Notes: generated by a model not told the origin, from the letters alone. Shown: positions 1-8,008, counted from the stretch's first letter. The stretch is 27,754 nucleotides of DNA from an uncultured Collinsella sp. (GCA_902462065.1 CABQAK010000032.1:1-27754); one strand, 5' to 3'. A program made the numbers and translations.

Positions 1-33
1 TATCTGAACGACTTTGCGAAGCAACCGGAGTGA
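1..33 (+). CDS. Possible 3' end of an upstream gene
   Basis: Frame 1 is open from the window edge to a TGA at 31-33 and would give a ten-residue tail ending in AKQPE. A second frame is also open to 110, so the assignment is weak. If real, it is the C-terminus of a gene lying about 125 nt upstream of purE. Nothing can be said about its function. Confidence 0.2.
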   Translation, partial: YLNDFAKQPE

Positions 34-89
34 AGATAAAGCCTGGCCCGCCCGCGAAGCGCCACAAAGACCGCAGGGACGGGAGCAGC

Positions 90-95
90 TATACT
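90..95 (+). promoter_or_regulatory. Candidate -10 box for purE
   Basis: TATACT lies 64 nt before the purE start, in the only non-coding stretch upstream of the gene. No convincing -35 hexamer is seen 16-18 nt upstream. A small hairpin (ACTAC/GTAGT, 94-108) follows at once. Confidence 0.25.
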
Positions 96-158
96 ACTCT
101 CAGTAGTTAAGGGTCGCGGATTGGCCGCGTCACCGCTCTCAACAGGAGGTCTTTGTTT

Positions 159-623
159 ATGGCAGATCAAAAGCCGGTTGTCGGGATCATCATGGGCTCC
201 AAGTCCGATCTGGGCGTTATGGAAGGCTGCACCGCCGAGCTCGAGGCGCTGGGTGTGCCCTATGAGCTTGTCATTGCGAGCGCACACCGCACACCGGCGA
301 AGGTCCACGAGTGGGCTTCGACTGCCGCCGATCGCGGTATCAAAGTGATTATCGCCGCCGCCGGCAAGGCCGCTCACTTGGGTGGTGTCGTGGCTGCCTT
401 TACGCCGCTGCCGGTCATCGGCGTGCCTATGAAGACGAGTGACCTGGGCGGTATGGATTCGCTGCTGTCGATGGTGCAGATGCCTTCGGGCGTGCCCGTG
501 GCCTGCGTTGCCATCAACGGTGCCAAGAACGCCGCCATTTATGCCACGCAGATTCTGGGCGCATGCGACCCCGAGTACCGCAAGGTTATCGAGAAGATGA
601 AGCAGGAGATGGCCGACGCCTAG
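159..623 (+). CDS. purE: N5-carboxyaminoimidazole ribonucleotide mutase PurE
   Basis: This small cytoplasmic enzyme moves the carboxyl group of N5-CAIR to give CAIR in de novo purine synthesis. The 154-residue protein has the class I PurE hallmarks: GIIMGSKSDL near the N-terminus (substrate phosphate loop), SAHRTP around residue 43, and the glycine/alanine-rich AAAGKAAHLGGVVAAFT segment. The length matches the family. The ATG at 159 is chosen because AGGAGGT at 144-150 lies 8 nt upstream; an in-frame TTG at 153 would sit almost on the ribosome binding site. The stop is TAG at 621-623. No purK is next to it; the other purine genes of the window start 3 kb downstream. The sortase gene follows after 35 nt, so the two may share a transcript without a functional link. 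Confidence 0.96.
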   Translation: MADQKPVVGIIMGSKSDLGVMEGCTAELEALGVPYELVIASAHRTPAKVHEWASTAADRGIKVIIAAAGKAAHLGGVVAAFTPLPVIGVPMKTSDLGGMDSLLSMVQMPSGVPVACVAINGAKNAAIYATQILGACDPEYRKVIEKMKQEMADA

Positions 624-658
624 GCGTTCCGCCGTTTCACCGCAGTATAAGGAGAGCC

Positions 659-1657
659 ATGTCCGACTATCAGGGAAAACGATTCAAGGCTTCTCAGATT
701 CCCGATCCGTCGAAGCCGGGTGCTGCCTGTGCGGCACAGCAGGGTCGGACATCCTCTCCTCAGCAGCCGCGCGCGCCGCGCCCCGTGACACCGGCGACGC
801 ATCGTCGACAGGACGCGCCGGCCGCATATCGACCTTCATCTTATAGCAATGCTAAGAAGCCGCCCCGGTCTTCATCGCATGCCGCGCCGTCGGATTACAC
901 CGAGCCGCCGCGCAAAAAGCGCCGCTCCGTTATCCCCATCTTGCTCATCATTATTGGCATCGGCCTAATCGTTGCCGCTGCAGCCATCTTTATCAATGCG
1001 CAGATCGGTTACAAGCAGGCGAGCGAGTCGTACCAAAAGATCGAAAAACAATATGTGAGCGACAAGGACGCCAGTGGCGTGCCAATTATCGACTTTAATG
1101 CGCTTGCCCAGACAAATCCCGAGGTTGTGGGTTGGATTTACGCGCCCGGCACCAACATCAACTACCCCGTGGTGCAGACCAACAACAACTCCAAATACCT
1201 CAACACGCTGTTTGACGGTACATCTAACGCGTCCGGTGCCATTTTCTTAGATAGTGATGACACCGCGCCGGGAATGGTCGACCAGCAGACCACGATTTAC
1301 GGCCACCATATGAACGACGGATCGATGTTCAATGTGATTTCGGACACCACCGACCAGGCGACGTTCGACAGCATTGAGTTTGTGTATTACATCACACGGG
1401 ATGCTACGTATAAGCTGCGACCACTGGCGACCAAAGTTGTCGAGGACACGTATGCCAAGGCGCGCACGCCCAATTTTGAGGGCGACGACGGGCTCAAGAA
1501 CTACCTGTCCGAGATGCTTGACGGTGCCTCTGCCGTGGCGAGCGATGCCACCGATCGTGCCGCTTCGGCAACCAAGGTCGTAACGCTTGTGACCTGTCGT
1601 TCGTTATCGCTGAGCAACACGCGTGCTGTCATGGTGCTCACGCCGGTCGAGGAATAA
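659..1657 (+). CDS. srtB: Class B sortase (membrane-anchored transpeptidase)
   Basis: Sortases cleave a sorting motif in secreted proteins and join them to the cell wall or to pilin subunits. The 332-residue protein has a basic, proline-rich and low-complexity cytoplasmic N-terminus (residues 1-88), one membrane segment at about 90-113, then the catalytic domain. Visible catalytic residues are His216 in IYGHHM, Cys313 in TLVTC and Arg322 in SNTRAV, the sortase His-Cys-Arg triad with class B spacing. The ATG at 659 follows AAGGAG at 649-654; an upstream in-frame start at 563 lies inside purE and is rejected. No LPXTG-like substrate gene is adjacent, so the target is unknown. The long disordered N-terminal tail exceeds that of typical SrtB proteins. 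Confidence 0.93.
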   Translation: MSDYQGKRFKASQIPDPSKPGAACAAQQGRTSSPQQPRAPRPVTPATHRRQDAPAAYRPSSYSNAKKPPRSSSHAAPSDYTEPPRKKRRSVIPILLIIIGIGLIVAAAAIFINAQIGYKQASESYQKIEKQYVSDKDASGVPIIDFNALAQTNPEVVGWIYAPGTNINYPVVQTNNNSKYLNTLFDGTSNASGAIFLDSDDTAPGMVDQQTTIYGHHMNDGSMFNVISDTTDQATFDSIEFVYYITRDATYKLRPLATKVVEDTYAKARTPNFEGDDGLKNYLSEMLDGASAVASDATDRAASATKVVTLVTCRSLSLSNTRAVMVLTPVEE

Positions 1658-1666
1658 GTTGTTCGA

Positions 1667-1703
1667 GAGTAGCTAAAAAAGCCCCGTTCCAAATTGGCTA
1701 CTC
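1667..1703 (+). other. Hairpin between sortase and moaE-like gene
   Basis: GAGTAGC (1667-1673) and GCTACTC (1697-1703) form a perfect 7-bp stem around a 23-nt loop that contains AAAAAA. There is no T-run after the stem, so it is a poor intrinsic terminator. It could be a weak transcript-processing or pause site. Confidence 0.25.
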
Positions 1704-1721
1704 GACGACGGTAAGGGAGAA

Positions 1722-2141
1722 ATGATGCTCGAGAATGGCAAAACGATGCCTTCGGTTGATGCTTGGCTGCGCGAGGCCAAGGCCGATTCGTCGGCACCTG
1801 CGTGCGGTATGTATCTGACGCATAACGGTGTGGTGCGCGCGACGCCCAAGTCCGAGGCGCGCGGTGTCGAGACCGATGGCGTGGCGCCGGGCCACAAGGT
1901 GGGCGGCATGGTGTTCGGCTACGACGCCAGCAAGGTGCAGGCTGCTATCGAGGCCACGCGCGCGATGCCCGGCATCGGCTATGTGCGCGTGTGGCTGGCA
2001 AACGGCGAGCTTTCCGTGGGCGATGACATCATGCTCGTGCTCATTGGCGGAGACATTCGCCCACACGTGGTCGATGCCCTGCAGGCGCTCGTTGGCACCA
2101 TCAAGAATGAATGCGTGAGTGAGATCGAGCGCGAGGCGTAG
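1722..2141 (+). CDS. MoaE-like protein (molybdopterin synthase large subunit family)
   Basis: MoaE with MoaD adds the dithiolene sulfurs of molybdopterin. The 139-residue protein (138 if the ATG at 1725 is used; TAAGGGA at 1712-1718 suits either) resembles MoaE mainly in its second half: GYVRVWLANGELSVGDDIM matches the family's strand-turn-strand, followed by a helix ending in TIK. Lys128 aligns with the first of the two catalytic lysines of E. coli MoaE, but the later Trp-Lys is replaced by Ser-Glu, and the family's His-Arg pair reads Ile-Arg. No moaA, moaC or moaD is in the window. It may be a divergent MoaE or a non-catalytic relative. It ends 30 nt before a strong bidirectional terminator. 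Confidence 0.55.
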   Translation: MMLENGKTMPSVDAWLREAKADSSAPACGMYLTHNGVVRATPKSEARGVETDGVAPGHKVGGMVFGYDASKVQAAIEATRAMPGIGYVRVWLANGELSVGDDIMLVLIGGDIRPHVVDALQALVGTIKNECVSEIEREA

Positions 2142-2171
2142 AGGCTTGCGTCGATAGAAGGCTCGTTTATA

Positions 2172-2210
2172 AAAATGCCCGCCGGTACGTGTGATACCGG
2201 CGGGCATTTT
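2172..2210. terminator. Bidirectional intrinsic terminator
   Basis: A perfect 16-bp stem (2172-2187 with 2195-2210) with GC-rich core GCCCGCCGG and a 7-nt loop is bounded by AAAA on the left and TTTT on the right. It therefore works in both directions and serves the convergent moaE-like and CmpB-family genes. Confidence 0.92.
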
Positions 2211-2231
2211 GCGTTTTGGGCGCGGTGGACG

Positions 2232-3461
2232 CTACACGCGCGTCGCATCCTTGGGGCTCATGGTCATGCTCTGGAAGCGATTCTCCATAAAGTCATTATC
2301 GAAGTACTTGCCGTAGAACTGCGCAACGGGAATATCCGGTTCCGTGCCGTTGACGCGCTGATACCAATAATCGAGCGACTGCAGCGTCATAACGCCATCG
2401 ACCAGCATAATGATGGTAAAGATGACGGTGGCCGAGTAGCGGCTCTTCCACGGAATCATGTTGATGAGCTTGAGTAGCCTCGGCAGCAGCAGCTTGATCC
2501 AGATGAGGCCACCCAGACCCCACAGGCAGGCGAAGCCCGTGCAGGTACGTCCGCCGGTAAGGACGGCGAGCGGATCGGGCATGCCAAAGAGCTTCATATG
2601 CGAGTAGCTCCACGAGACCACGCCAAACGAGGTTTGCATAAACCAGCCCACGAACACCTCAAAGCTTGCGCCGAGCAGCGCGCTCACCAAAAAGATAATG
2701 ATGGGGTTCTTTTTGTAGAAGCGGTTGAGCACCATGGTCATGAGTACGGCGCCAAATCCGTAGATGGGGCTGAAGGGACCAAACAGCATGCCGGCGCGGT
2801 TCTGGTAGACGCCCGGGTCGTCGACCGTCATGTGCCAGATGTCCTCGGCGATCAGGCCGAGTATGCAGCAGACAAAGAATACCCAGAACAGGTTGAAGTA
2901 GTTGAGTTTGATGTAGCCTTCGCCGGTTTCATCGCGCCCGAGCATGCCCTCGGCGGCGGCGTCGCGGTCGAGCATCTCCTGCAGGCGGCGCTGCAGCTCG
3001 CGCTCCTGGCGTAGCGTGGGGTCGACGGTGGCCGAAAGCGCGACGAGGATGCCGAGCTGGATGGCAGGGCGAAGCAAGAAGGGCCCGATGCCCTGGAGCA
3101 TCACGTCAACCAAAAGCTCGACGACGGTAAACGCGATAAGGATATAGGACAGACGGGCGGCATTGCGGCGCTGGTTCTTGATGAGGTCTAGGCCAAAGAT
3201 GATCAAGATGACGGCACTGGCAGCCGAGAGCATGATGCCGGCGACGATAAGGCCAACCGCGACCAGGGTGTTATCACCGAGCTTGGCGGCGGCGTTGCCG
3301 TTGATGAGCGCGGTGATGACCTGCCACATAAAGGCGCCGACCGAGGGGAGCGTGCCCACGCCGGACAGGATGCACAGGACGGCGTACACCTTAATGATGA
3401 GGGGGATCTTCTTGACCTCCGTGGCGCTGGGGACGCTGGGGTCGAGTTCGTTTCGATCCAT
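2232..3461 (-). CDS. CmpB-family putative ABC-transporter membrane protein (PF06541-like)
   Basis: This is a 409-residue integral membrane protein of unknown role. Its N-terminal half has about four hydrophobic segments (residues about 20-175). A charged stretch (QERELQRRLQEML) follows, then from about residue 186 the C-terminal domain with the hallmark AGMLFGPFSPIYGFGA and further helices, as in the family called putative ABC-transporter type IV (CmpB). The family is common in Firmicutes and Coriobacteriia and has no proven substrate. The start at 3461 is set by GAGAAAGG about 7 nt upstream on the minus strand; the longer open frame to 3638 has no ribosome binding site. It is transcribed divergently from purF with a 294-nt gap. 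Confidence 0.8.
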   Translation of the reverse strand: MDRNELDPSVPSATEVKKIPLIIKVYAVLCILSGVGTLPSVGAFMWQVITALINGNAAAKLGDNTLVAVGLIVAGIMLSAASAVILIIFGLDLIKNQRRNAARLSYILIAFTVVELLVDVMLQGIGPFLLRPAIQLGILVALSATVDPTLRQERELQRRLQEMLDRDAAAEGMLGRDETGEGYIKLNYFNLFWVFFVCCILGLIAEDIWHMTVDDPGVYQNRAGMLFGPFSPIYGFGAVLMTMVLNRFYKKNPIIIFLVSALLGASFEVFVGWFMQTSFGVVSWSYSHMKLFGMPDPLAVLTGGRTCTGFACLWGLGGLIWIKLLLPRLLKLINMIPWKSRYSATVIFTIIMLVDGVMTLQSLDYWYQRVNGTEPDIPVAQFYGKYFDNDFMENRFQSMTMSPKDATRV

Positions 3462-3755
3462 ACATAACCTTTCTCGTTTTGCTGTAGGTACAAGGATACG
3501 CCGCCGACCTGCCAAAAGACAGGACGAACGTCCCAATTGCAACAATGCAAGCCCCAACGGCGGGCGAGACGCGTCGCAACGGAAGTATGCGGGATCGTCG
3601 GCCCCGAGGCGGTTGCCCGATAAAATGTTTGGCCGCAAAACGGATTATAAGCTCGGTGGGCTTTTAAAAAGCGCTGTTCATGCGCGGGAGTGCTTGTCTT
3701 GCCGTGCGTATAATAGGGCAGGTAACGCCAAATAACGAGGCTCTGAGGGGATGCC
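3462..3755. promoter_or_regulatory. Divergent intergenic region between the cmpB-like gene and purF
   Basis: It must hold promoters for both genes. For purF, TATAAT at 3709-3714 is a consensus -10 box 42 nt before the start, without a clear -35. On the minus strand TATCCT (3493-3498) is a weak -10 candidate for the cmpB-like gene. At 3508-3517 CTGCCAAAAG next to GACAGG resembles one end of the 34-38 nt repeat seen at 5429 and 16402. No purine riboswitch signature was found. Confidence 0.4.
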
Positions 3756-5426
3756 ATGTCTCAAGAAACCATCCGCGCGGCCGAGCGCGCCGCGGGACAG
3801 GTGAAGACCATGTCGACGTATGATCCGGACTCCGACCAGCTGCATGAGGAATGCGGCATTTTTGGTGTGTGGGCGCCCGATCGCGACGTGGCTCGACTGA
3901 CGTACTTTGGTCTGCGCGCGCTACAGCATCGCGGCCAGGAATCGGCGGGAATCGCCGTGGGTGATGGCGGCACGGTTATGGTTCGCAAGGACCTGGGACT
4001 GCTCGACCGCGTGTTCTCCAACGCCGACCTGTCGACGCTCTCCGGTCAGCTGGCCGTGGGCCACGTGCGCTATGGCACCGCCGGCGCCAAGAGCTGGGAA
4101 GCCTCGCAGCCGCATCTTTCTACTATCAACAGCGTCATTATCGCGCTTGCTCACAACGGCACTCTGGTCAACACCGACGAGCTGCGCCGCCAGCTGATCG
4201 AGCTGGGCGTGCCGTTCCTCTCCAATTCGGATTCCGAGGTCGCGACCAAGCTCATTGGCTACTTTACTCAGCGTACAGGCCATCTGCGTGAGGGCATTCG
4301 CAAGACCATGGAGCTCGTGCGCGGCGGCTACGCCATGACGCTCATCAACGAGCAGGCGCTCTACGCTTTCCGCGATCCGCACGGCATTCGCCCGCTCGTG
4401 CTGGGCAAGCTGGTAGACGAGGGCCTGGACCAGGCCGATGCCGCATCCGTTTCGCAGCTGCCGTCGCAGGACGGCGCCGCTACGGTCGACTCCGCCGTCC
4501 GTGTCACGCGCGCCGGCGGCTGGGTCGTTGCTTCCGAGACCTGCGCACTCGACATCGTGGGTGCCGAGTACGTCCGTGACGTCCGTCCCGGCGAGATCTT
4601 GCGCATCAGCGCCGAGGGTCTGGTATCCGAGCAGGGCGTGCCTGCAGCCGAAGAGCCCGCCAACTGCATCTTTGAGCAGGTCTACTTCGCCCGTCCCGAC
4701 TCCATCATGAACGGCAAGAGCGTCTATGCCTGCCGTTACGACATGGGCCGTCAGCTGGCACACGAGGAGCCCGTCGAGGCCGACCTGGTCATCGGCGTGC
4801 CCGACTCCGGCCTGCCGCCCGCGGAGGGGTATTCGCACGAGAGCGGTATTCCCTTTGGCGAGGGCCTCATCAAGAACCGCTACGTGGGCCGTACGTTTAT
4901 CGAGCCTACGCAGGAGTTGCGCGCCATGGGCGTGCGTATGAAACTCAACCCGCTGCGCGACAACATCGAGGGCAAGCGCCTGGTCGTCATCGACGACTCC
5001 ATCGTGCGCGGCACCACCATGGTGCAGCTCGTCAAGATGCTGCGCAACGCTGGTGCCAAGGAGATTCACATCCGCATCAACTCGCCCGAGGTCATCTGGC
5101 CGTGCTTCTACGGCATCGATACCGACGTGCAGTCGCAGCTTATCAGCGCCAACAAGACGGTCGACGAGATTTGCGAGTACATCGGCGCCGATTCGCTGGC
5201 CTTCCTTTCGGTCGAGGGCCTGCTGAAGGTCATGCCCAAGGGCGGCTACTGCGATGCGTGCTTTACCGGCCGCTACCCCGTGGCGATTCCCGAGAGCTTT
5301 GGCCGCGATAAGTTTATGGAGGGCTTTAAGCCCCGCAACCTGGATAAGCCGCTGCACTTTGACGACGACGCCGTGGTCGAGAAATACGACGACCGCAGCT
5401 GGGAAGAGGAGCACGGCGAGGCCTAA
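3756..5426 (+). CDS. purF: Amidophosphoribosyltransferase PurF
   Basis: PurF makes 5-phosphoribosylamine from PRPP and glutamine, the committed step of purine synthesis. The 556-residue product has the Ntn-type glutaminase domain starting at Cys33 (HEECGIFGVW), which becomes the N-terminal nucleophile after propeptide removal. RPLVLGKL and the PRPP-binding loop VVIDDSIVRGTT identify the phosphoribosyltransferase domain. Cysteines in PANCIFEQ, IWPCFYG and CDACFTG match the four 4Fe-4S ligands of the Bacillus-type enzyme. The predicted propeptide of 32 residues is long; an internal ATG at 3810 would give 14, and both have possible ribosome binding sites (GAGGGG at 3745-3750; GACAGG at 3796-3801). 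purM follows after 157 nt of structured spacer. Confidence 0.96.
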   Translation: MSQETIRAAERAAGQVKTMSTYDPDSDQLHEECGIFGVWAPDRDVARLTYFGLRALQHRGQESAGIAVGDGGTVMVRKDLGLLDRVFSNADLSTLSGQLAVGHVRYGTAGAKSWEASQPHLSTINSVIIALAHNGTLVNTDELRRQLIELGVPFLSNSDSEVATKLIGYFTQRTGHLREGIRKTMELVRGGYAMTLINEQALYAFRDPHGIRPLVLGKLVDEGLDQADAASVSQLPSQDGAATVDSAVRVTRAGGWVVASETCALDIVGAEYVRDVRPGEILRISAEGLVSEQGVPAAEEPANCIFEQVYFARPDSIMNGKSVYACRYDMGRQLAHEEPVEADLVIGVPDSGLPPAEGYSHESGIPFGEGLIKNRYVGRTFIEPTQELRAMGVRMKLNPLRDNIEGKRLVVIDDSIVRGTTMVQLVKMLRNAGAKEIHIRINSPEVIWPCFYGIDTDVQSQLISANKTVDEICEYIGADSLAFLSVEGLLKVMPKGGYCDACFTGRYPVAIPESFGRDKFMEGFKPRNLDKPLHFDDDAVVEKYDDRSWEEEHGEA

Positions 5427-5428
5427 AG

Positions 5429-5466
5429 CCTGCCATGTAGGGACAGGTTTATTCTGGTAGGTTTTA
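5429..5466 (+). repeat. 38-nt CCTGCCA/TGGYAGG repeat, copy A
   Basis: It starts with CCTGCCA, contains GGGACAGGTTTATT, and closes with TGGTAGGTTTTA, so the ends can pair as a hairpin. It begins 2 nt after the purF stop codon. The same-length copy at 16402-16439 matches closely, and a shorter copy begins 2 nt after the pth stop codon on the minus strand. Confidence 0.7.
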
Positions 5467-5487
5467 CCTGCTGTTTTGTTGATTGAG

Positions 5488-5564
5488 CGGCGCGCGTTGT
5501 TATGGCGCGCGCCGAAATGAACGCAACTATGAGTACCGTTTGGCGCCTGCGCGGCGCCACGGTA
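5488..5564. other. Two consecutive GC-rich hairpins in the purF-purM spacer
   Basis: CGGCGCGCG (5488-5496) pairs perfectly with CGCGCGCCG (5506-5514) around a 9-nt loop. TACCGT..GGCGCC (5534-5547) pairs with GGCGCCACGGTA (5553-5564) with a two-base bulge. Neither is followed by a T-run. They could stabilise or uncouple purF and purM messages; this is inference. Confidence 0.5.
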
Positions 5565-5583
5565 GTGGGAGAGGAAGGCTCAG

Positions 5584-6687
5584 ATGAGCGACAGCAAGCA
5601 TGTGACGTATGAGGATGCCGGCGTCGATACCGCCGAGGGCGGCCGCGCCGTCGACGCGATTAAGCAGATGGTCAAGGACACCAATCGCCCCGAGGTTATC
5701 GGCGGCATCGGCGGTTTTGGTGGCTTATTCTCGGCCGCCGCGCTTAAGGATATGGAAGACCCGATTCTGATCAGCGGTACCGACGGCGTGGGCACCAAAC
5801 TCGTGCTCGCCCAGATCATGGACCGTCACGAGACGGTGGGCCAGGACCTGGTCGCCATGTGCGTCAACGACATTTTGGCTTCGGGCGCCGAGCCGCTGTT
5901 CTTCCTGGATTACGTTGCCATCGGCCACATTGAGGCCGAGCACATGGCAAAGATCATCAAGGGTGTGGCCGACGGCTGCAAGCTCGCGGGCTGCGCGCTC
6001 GTGGGCGGCGAGATGGCCGAGCACCCCGGCGTTATGGCTCCCGCCGACTACGACCTCGCCGGCTTTACCGTGGGCGTCGTCGACCGCCCCAAGATGCTCG
6101 ACCCCGCGAACGTCCGCCCCGGCGACGTGATTCTGGGCCTGCCCTCCACCGGCGTGCATTCCAACGGCTACTCGCTCGTGCGCAAGGTCATTGGCGTCGA
6201 CGGCATTAAGCCGGGTACGCCCGAGGCCGCCGCTAAGGCCGAGGAGCTGAGCCGTCCGCTCGAGGAGCTCGGTGGCGCTTCGCTGGCTGACGCCCTGCTG
6301 GCCCCCACGCGAATTTATGTGAAGCCGATTCTTGAGCTGCTGCGCGGCGGCGCCAACGTGCATGCTATTGCCCACATCACCGGCGGCGGTATTACCGAGA
6401 ACCTCAACCGCGCGCTTGCCGACGACGTCGACGCCGTGGTCACCCGCAACGGCGCCGAGATGGGTTGGGACGTTCCGCCCGTCATCACCTATGTGTCGCG
6501 CCAGGCCGAGCTCGCGCCCAACGAGGCGTGCAAGACCTTCAACATGGGCGTTGGCCTGTGCCTGATCGTCGCCCCCGAGGACGAGGCCGCGGTGACCGAG
6601 GCTCTGGTCGCGCTGGGCGAGAAGCCGTTCCGCGTGGGCGAGTGCGTCGAGGGTTCCGGTAAGGTCGTGTACCCCGATGAGCGCTAA
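5584..6687 (+). CDS. purM: Phosphoribosylformylglycinamidine cyclo-ligase PurM
   Basis: PurM is the ATP-dependent cyclase that converts FGAM to AIR, the fifth step of purine synthesis. The 367-residue product has the AIRS-family N-terminal signatures: YEDAGVD, then GGIGGFGGLF, SGTDGVGTKL and AMCVNDILASGAEPLFFLDY (metal/ATP and dimer interface). The C-terminal domain carries AHITGGGITENLNRAL and FNMGVGLCLIV. It is slightly longer than the usual 345 residues. The ATG at 5584 is preceded by GAGAGGAAGG (5570-5579). It overlaps purN by 11 nt (ATGAGCGCTAA), which indicates translational coupling and one transcript. Confidence 0.97.
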   Translation: MSDSKHVTYEDAGVDTAEGGRAVDAIKQMVKDTNRPEVIGGIGGFGGLFSAAALKDMEDPILISGTDGVGTKLVLAQIMDRHETVGQDLVAMCVNDILASGAEPLFFLDYVAIGHIEAEHMAKIIKGVADGCKLAGCALVGGEMAEHPGVMAPADYDLAGFTVGVVDRPKMLDPANVRPGDVILGLPSTGVHSNGYSLVRKVIGVDGIKPGTPEAAAKAEELSRPLEELGGASLADALLAPTRIYVKPILELLRGGANVHAIAHITGGGITENLNRALADDVDAVVTRNGAEMGWDVPPVITYVSRQAELAPNEACKTFNMGVGLCLIVAPEDEAAVTEALVALGEKPFRVGECVEGSGKVVYPDER

Positions 6688-7378
6688 CGAGCAGATGGTT
6701 GCCGCCGAGGGCCTGGACTTTGTGCCCTACACCCGTCCGACCGGCACCGATACGGCCGAGCCGCTCAAGATCGGTGTGCTCATCAGCGGTTCGGGTACCA
6801 ACCTGCAGGCGCTGATCGATCTGATCGCCGCCGGCAAGCTCAACGCTTCGATTGAGCTTGTGGTGTCGAGCCGTCCCTCGGCTAAGGGTTTGCAGCGCGC
6901 TGAGCGCGCGGGCATCCAGACGCTCACGCTGTCCAAGGATGTCTATGCCGACCCTATTGCCGCCGACGAGATCATCGCGCACGAGCTTCTCGAGCGCGGC
7001 TGCGAGTATGTGGTCATGGCCGGCTACATGCGCATGGTGCACACGCCGCTGCTGGCGGCGTTTCCCAACCGCGTGGTCAACTTGCATCCGGCGCTGCTGC
7101 CGAGCTTTACCGGTGCGCATGCGATTGACGACGCCTTTGCGCGCGGCGTCAAGGTAACTGGCGTGACCGTGCATTTTGCCAACGAGATCTACGACAACGG
7201 TCCCATCATCGCCCAGCGTGCGCTGGCTGTTGAGGAGGGCTGGGATGTCGACACGCTCGAGGAGCACATCCACGCGATTGAGCACGTGCTGTATCCCGAA
7301 GTCGTGCAAATGCTCGCCGACGGCCGCGTCCACGTGCTGGAGAGCGGCAAGGTCGCAATTGACGCGCCTCGCGGCTAG
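6677..7378 (+). CDS. purN: Phosphoribosylglycinamide formyltransferase PurN
   Basis: PurN transfers the formyl group of 10-formyl-tetrahydrofolate to GAR, the third step of purine synthesis. The 233-residue protein has an N-terminal extension of about 30 residues before the usual start (KIGVLISGSGTNLQAL, the substrate phosphate loop). The catalytic Asn and His are in VVNLHPALLPSF. The folate-side motif TGVTVHFANEIYDNGPII keeps the catalytic Asp, with Asn replacing the usual Thr of DTGPII. The start overlaps the end of purM by 11 nt, and the overlapping start is accepted because the extension is short and in frame. A terminator lies 33 nt after the stop, closing the purF-purM-purN unit. Confidence 0.95.
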   Translation: MSANEQMVAAEGLDFVPYTRPTGTDTAEPLKIGVLISGSGTNLQALIDLIAAGKLNASIELVVSSRPSAKGLQRAERAGIQTLTLSKDVYADPIAADEIIAHELLERGCEYVVMAGYMRMVHTPLLAAFPNRVVNLHPALLPSFTGAHAIDDAFARGVKVTGVTVHFANEIYDNGPIIAQRALAVEEGWDVDTLEEHIHAIEHVLYPEVVQMLADGRVHVLESGKVAIDAPRG

Positions 7379-7410
7379 CGGCGCACAGTACAATTTAGCC
7401 GAGTAGTCAG

Positions 7411-7453
7411 GGTGGTCATTGGCGCCAAGGCGCGCGTGGCCACCTTTTGTTTT
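7411..7453 (+). terminator. Terminator after purN
   Basis: GGTGGTCA (7411-7418) pairs with TGGCCACC (7437-7444), one G-T wobble, with the inner palindrome TTGGCGCCAA in the loop. The stem is followed by TTTTGTTTT. A TACAAT (-10-like) at 7389-7394 sits just upstream. Confidence 0.8.
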
Positions 7454-7456
7454 GGG

Positions 7457-7512
7457 TAGTCATCGGGGACGGTCTTTAACGACTAGTCATTCAAGAACGC
7501 CTCCGATGACTA
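7457..7512. repeat. GGGGAC-core palindromic repeat upstream of the PTS gene
   Basis: TAGTCATCGG (7457-7466) pairs perfectly with CCGATGACTA (7503-7512). Inside lies GGGGACGGTCTTTAACGACT, the same core style as the elements at 8009, 9987, 13191 and 13871. The right arm ends 5 nt before the ribosome binding site of the next gene. Confidence 0.6.
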
Positions 7513-7530
7513 GGTGAGAGAGGTGAGCGC

Positions 7531-7995
7531 ATGGCGGATAACGAAGCGCTGTTTACGCCTGAGTTGGTGTTTTTTGATTGGGAGTGTGCAACGCCGGATG
7601 AGGTGTTTGCGGGGCTCGAGGGCGAGCTTGCACCACGTGGCTACATTGCGTCCGGTTGGCTCGACGCCGTTCGCACGCGCGAGGATGCCTATCCCACGGG
7701 TCTTGCCATGCCGGCGGCAAACATTGCCATTCCGCATACCGATCCGGGGTTTGTGGCCAAGCCCTATATCGCGGTGGTGAAGCCCGCCGCGCCCGTGACA
7801 TTTAACGCTATGGCTGGCATGGGCGCTCCGGTGCCGGCGCAGATCGTCATCAATCTGGGCATCGCCGAGCCGGGCGGCCAGGTCGAGGCCCTGCAGGCGC
7901 TCATGAATATCTTTATGGACGCCGATGCCGCAGCCGACGTGCTCGGCCAGACCACGCCCCAGGGCATGGTCGACGCCATCCGCCGCCACTTCTAA
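7531..7995 (+). CDS. PTS EIIA domain protein (fructose/galactitol type)
   Basis: EIIA domains accept phosphate from HPr on a histidine and pass it to an EIIB. The 154-residue protein is a single EIIA type-2 domain. His69 in NIAIPHTDP is the predicted phosphorylation site, preceded by the family's RTREDAYPTGLAM and followed by PVTFNAMAG and the helix QVEALQALMNIF. The pattern is closest to the galactitol-type IIA. No EIIB or EIIC gene is in the window, so it either serves a distant permease or is regulatory. The ATG at 7531 follows GAGAGAGGTGAG (7517-7528). It stands alone, with GGGGAC-type palindromes on both sides. Confidence 0.85.
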   Translation: MADNEALFTPELVFFDWECATPDEVFAGLEGELAPRGYIASGWLDAVRTREDAYPTGLAMPAANIAIPHTDPGFVAKPYIAVVKPAAPVTFNAMAGMGAPVPAQIVINLGIAEPGGQVEALQALMNIFMDADAAADVLGQTTPQGMVDAIRRHF

Positions 7996-8008
7996 GGTGG
8001 GGCTGAGT

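Noticed and set aside
1..9. TATCTGAAC at the window edge, as in the ends of the 200-bp elements
   Set aside because: Only nine bases agree and the next bases differ, so chance is the simplest explanation.
3600..3755. Purine riboswitch upstream of purF
   Set aside because: No conserved three-way junction core sequence could be recognised; the region shows only a promoter-like TATAAT.
3921..5414. Minus-strand open frame of 497 codons opposite purF
   Set aside because: Antisense shadow of a gene with complete PurF motifs; no start signal and no family resemblance.
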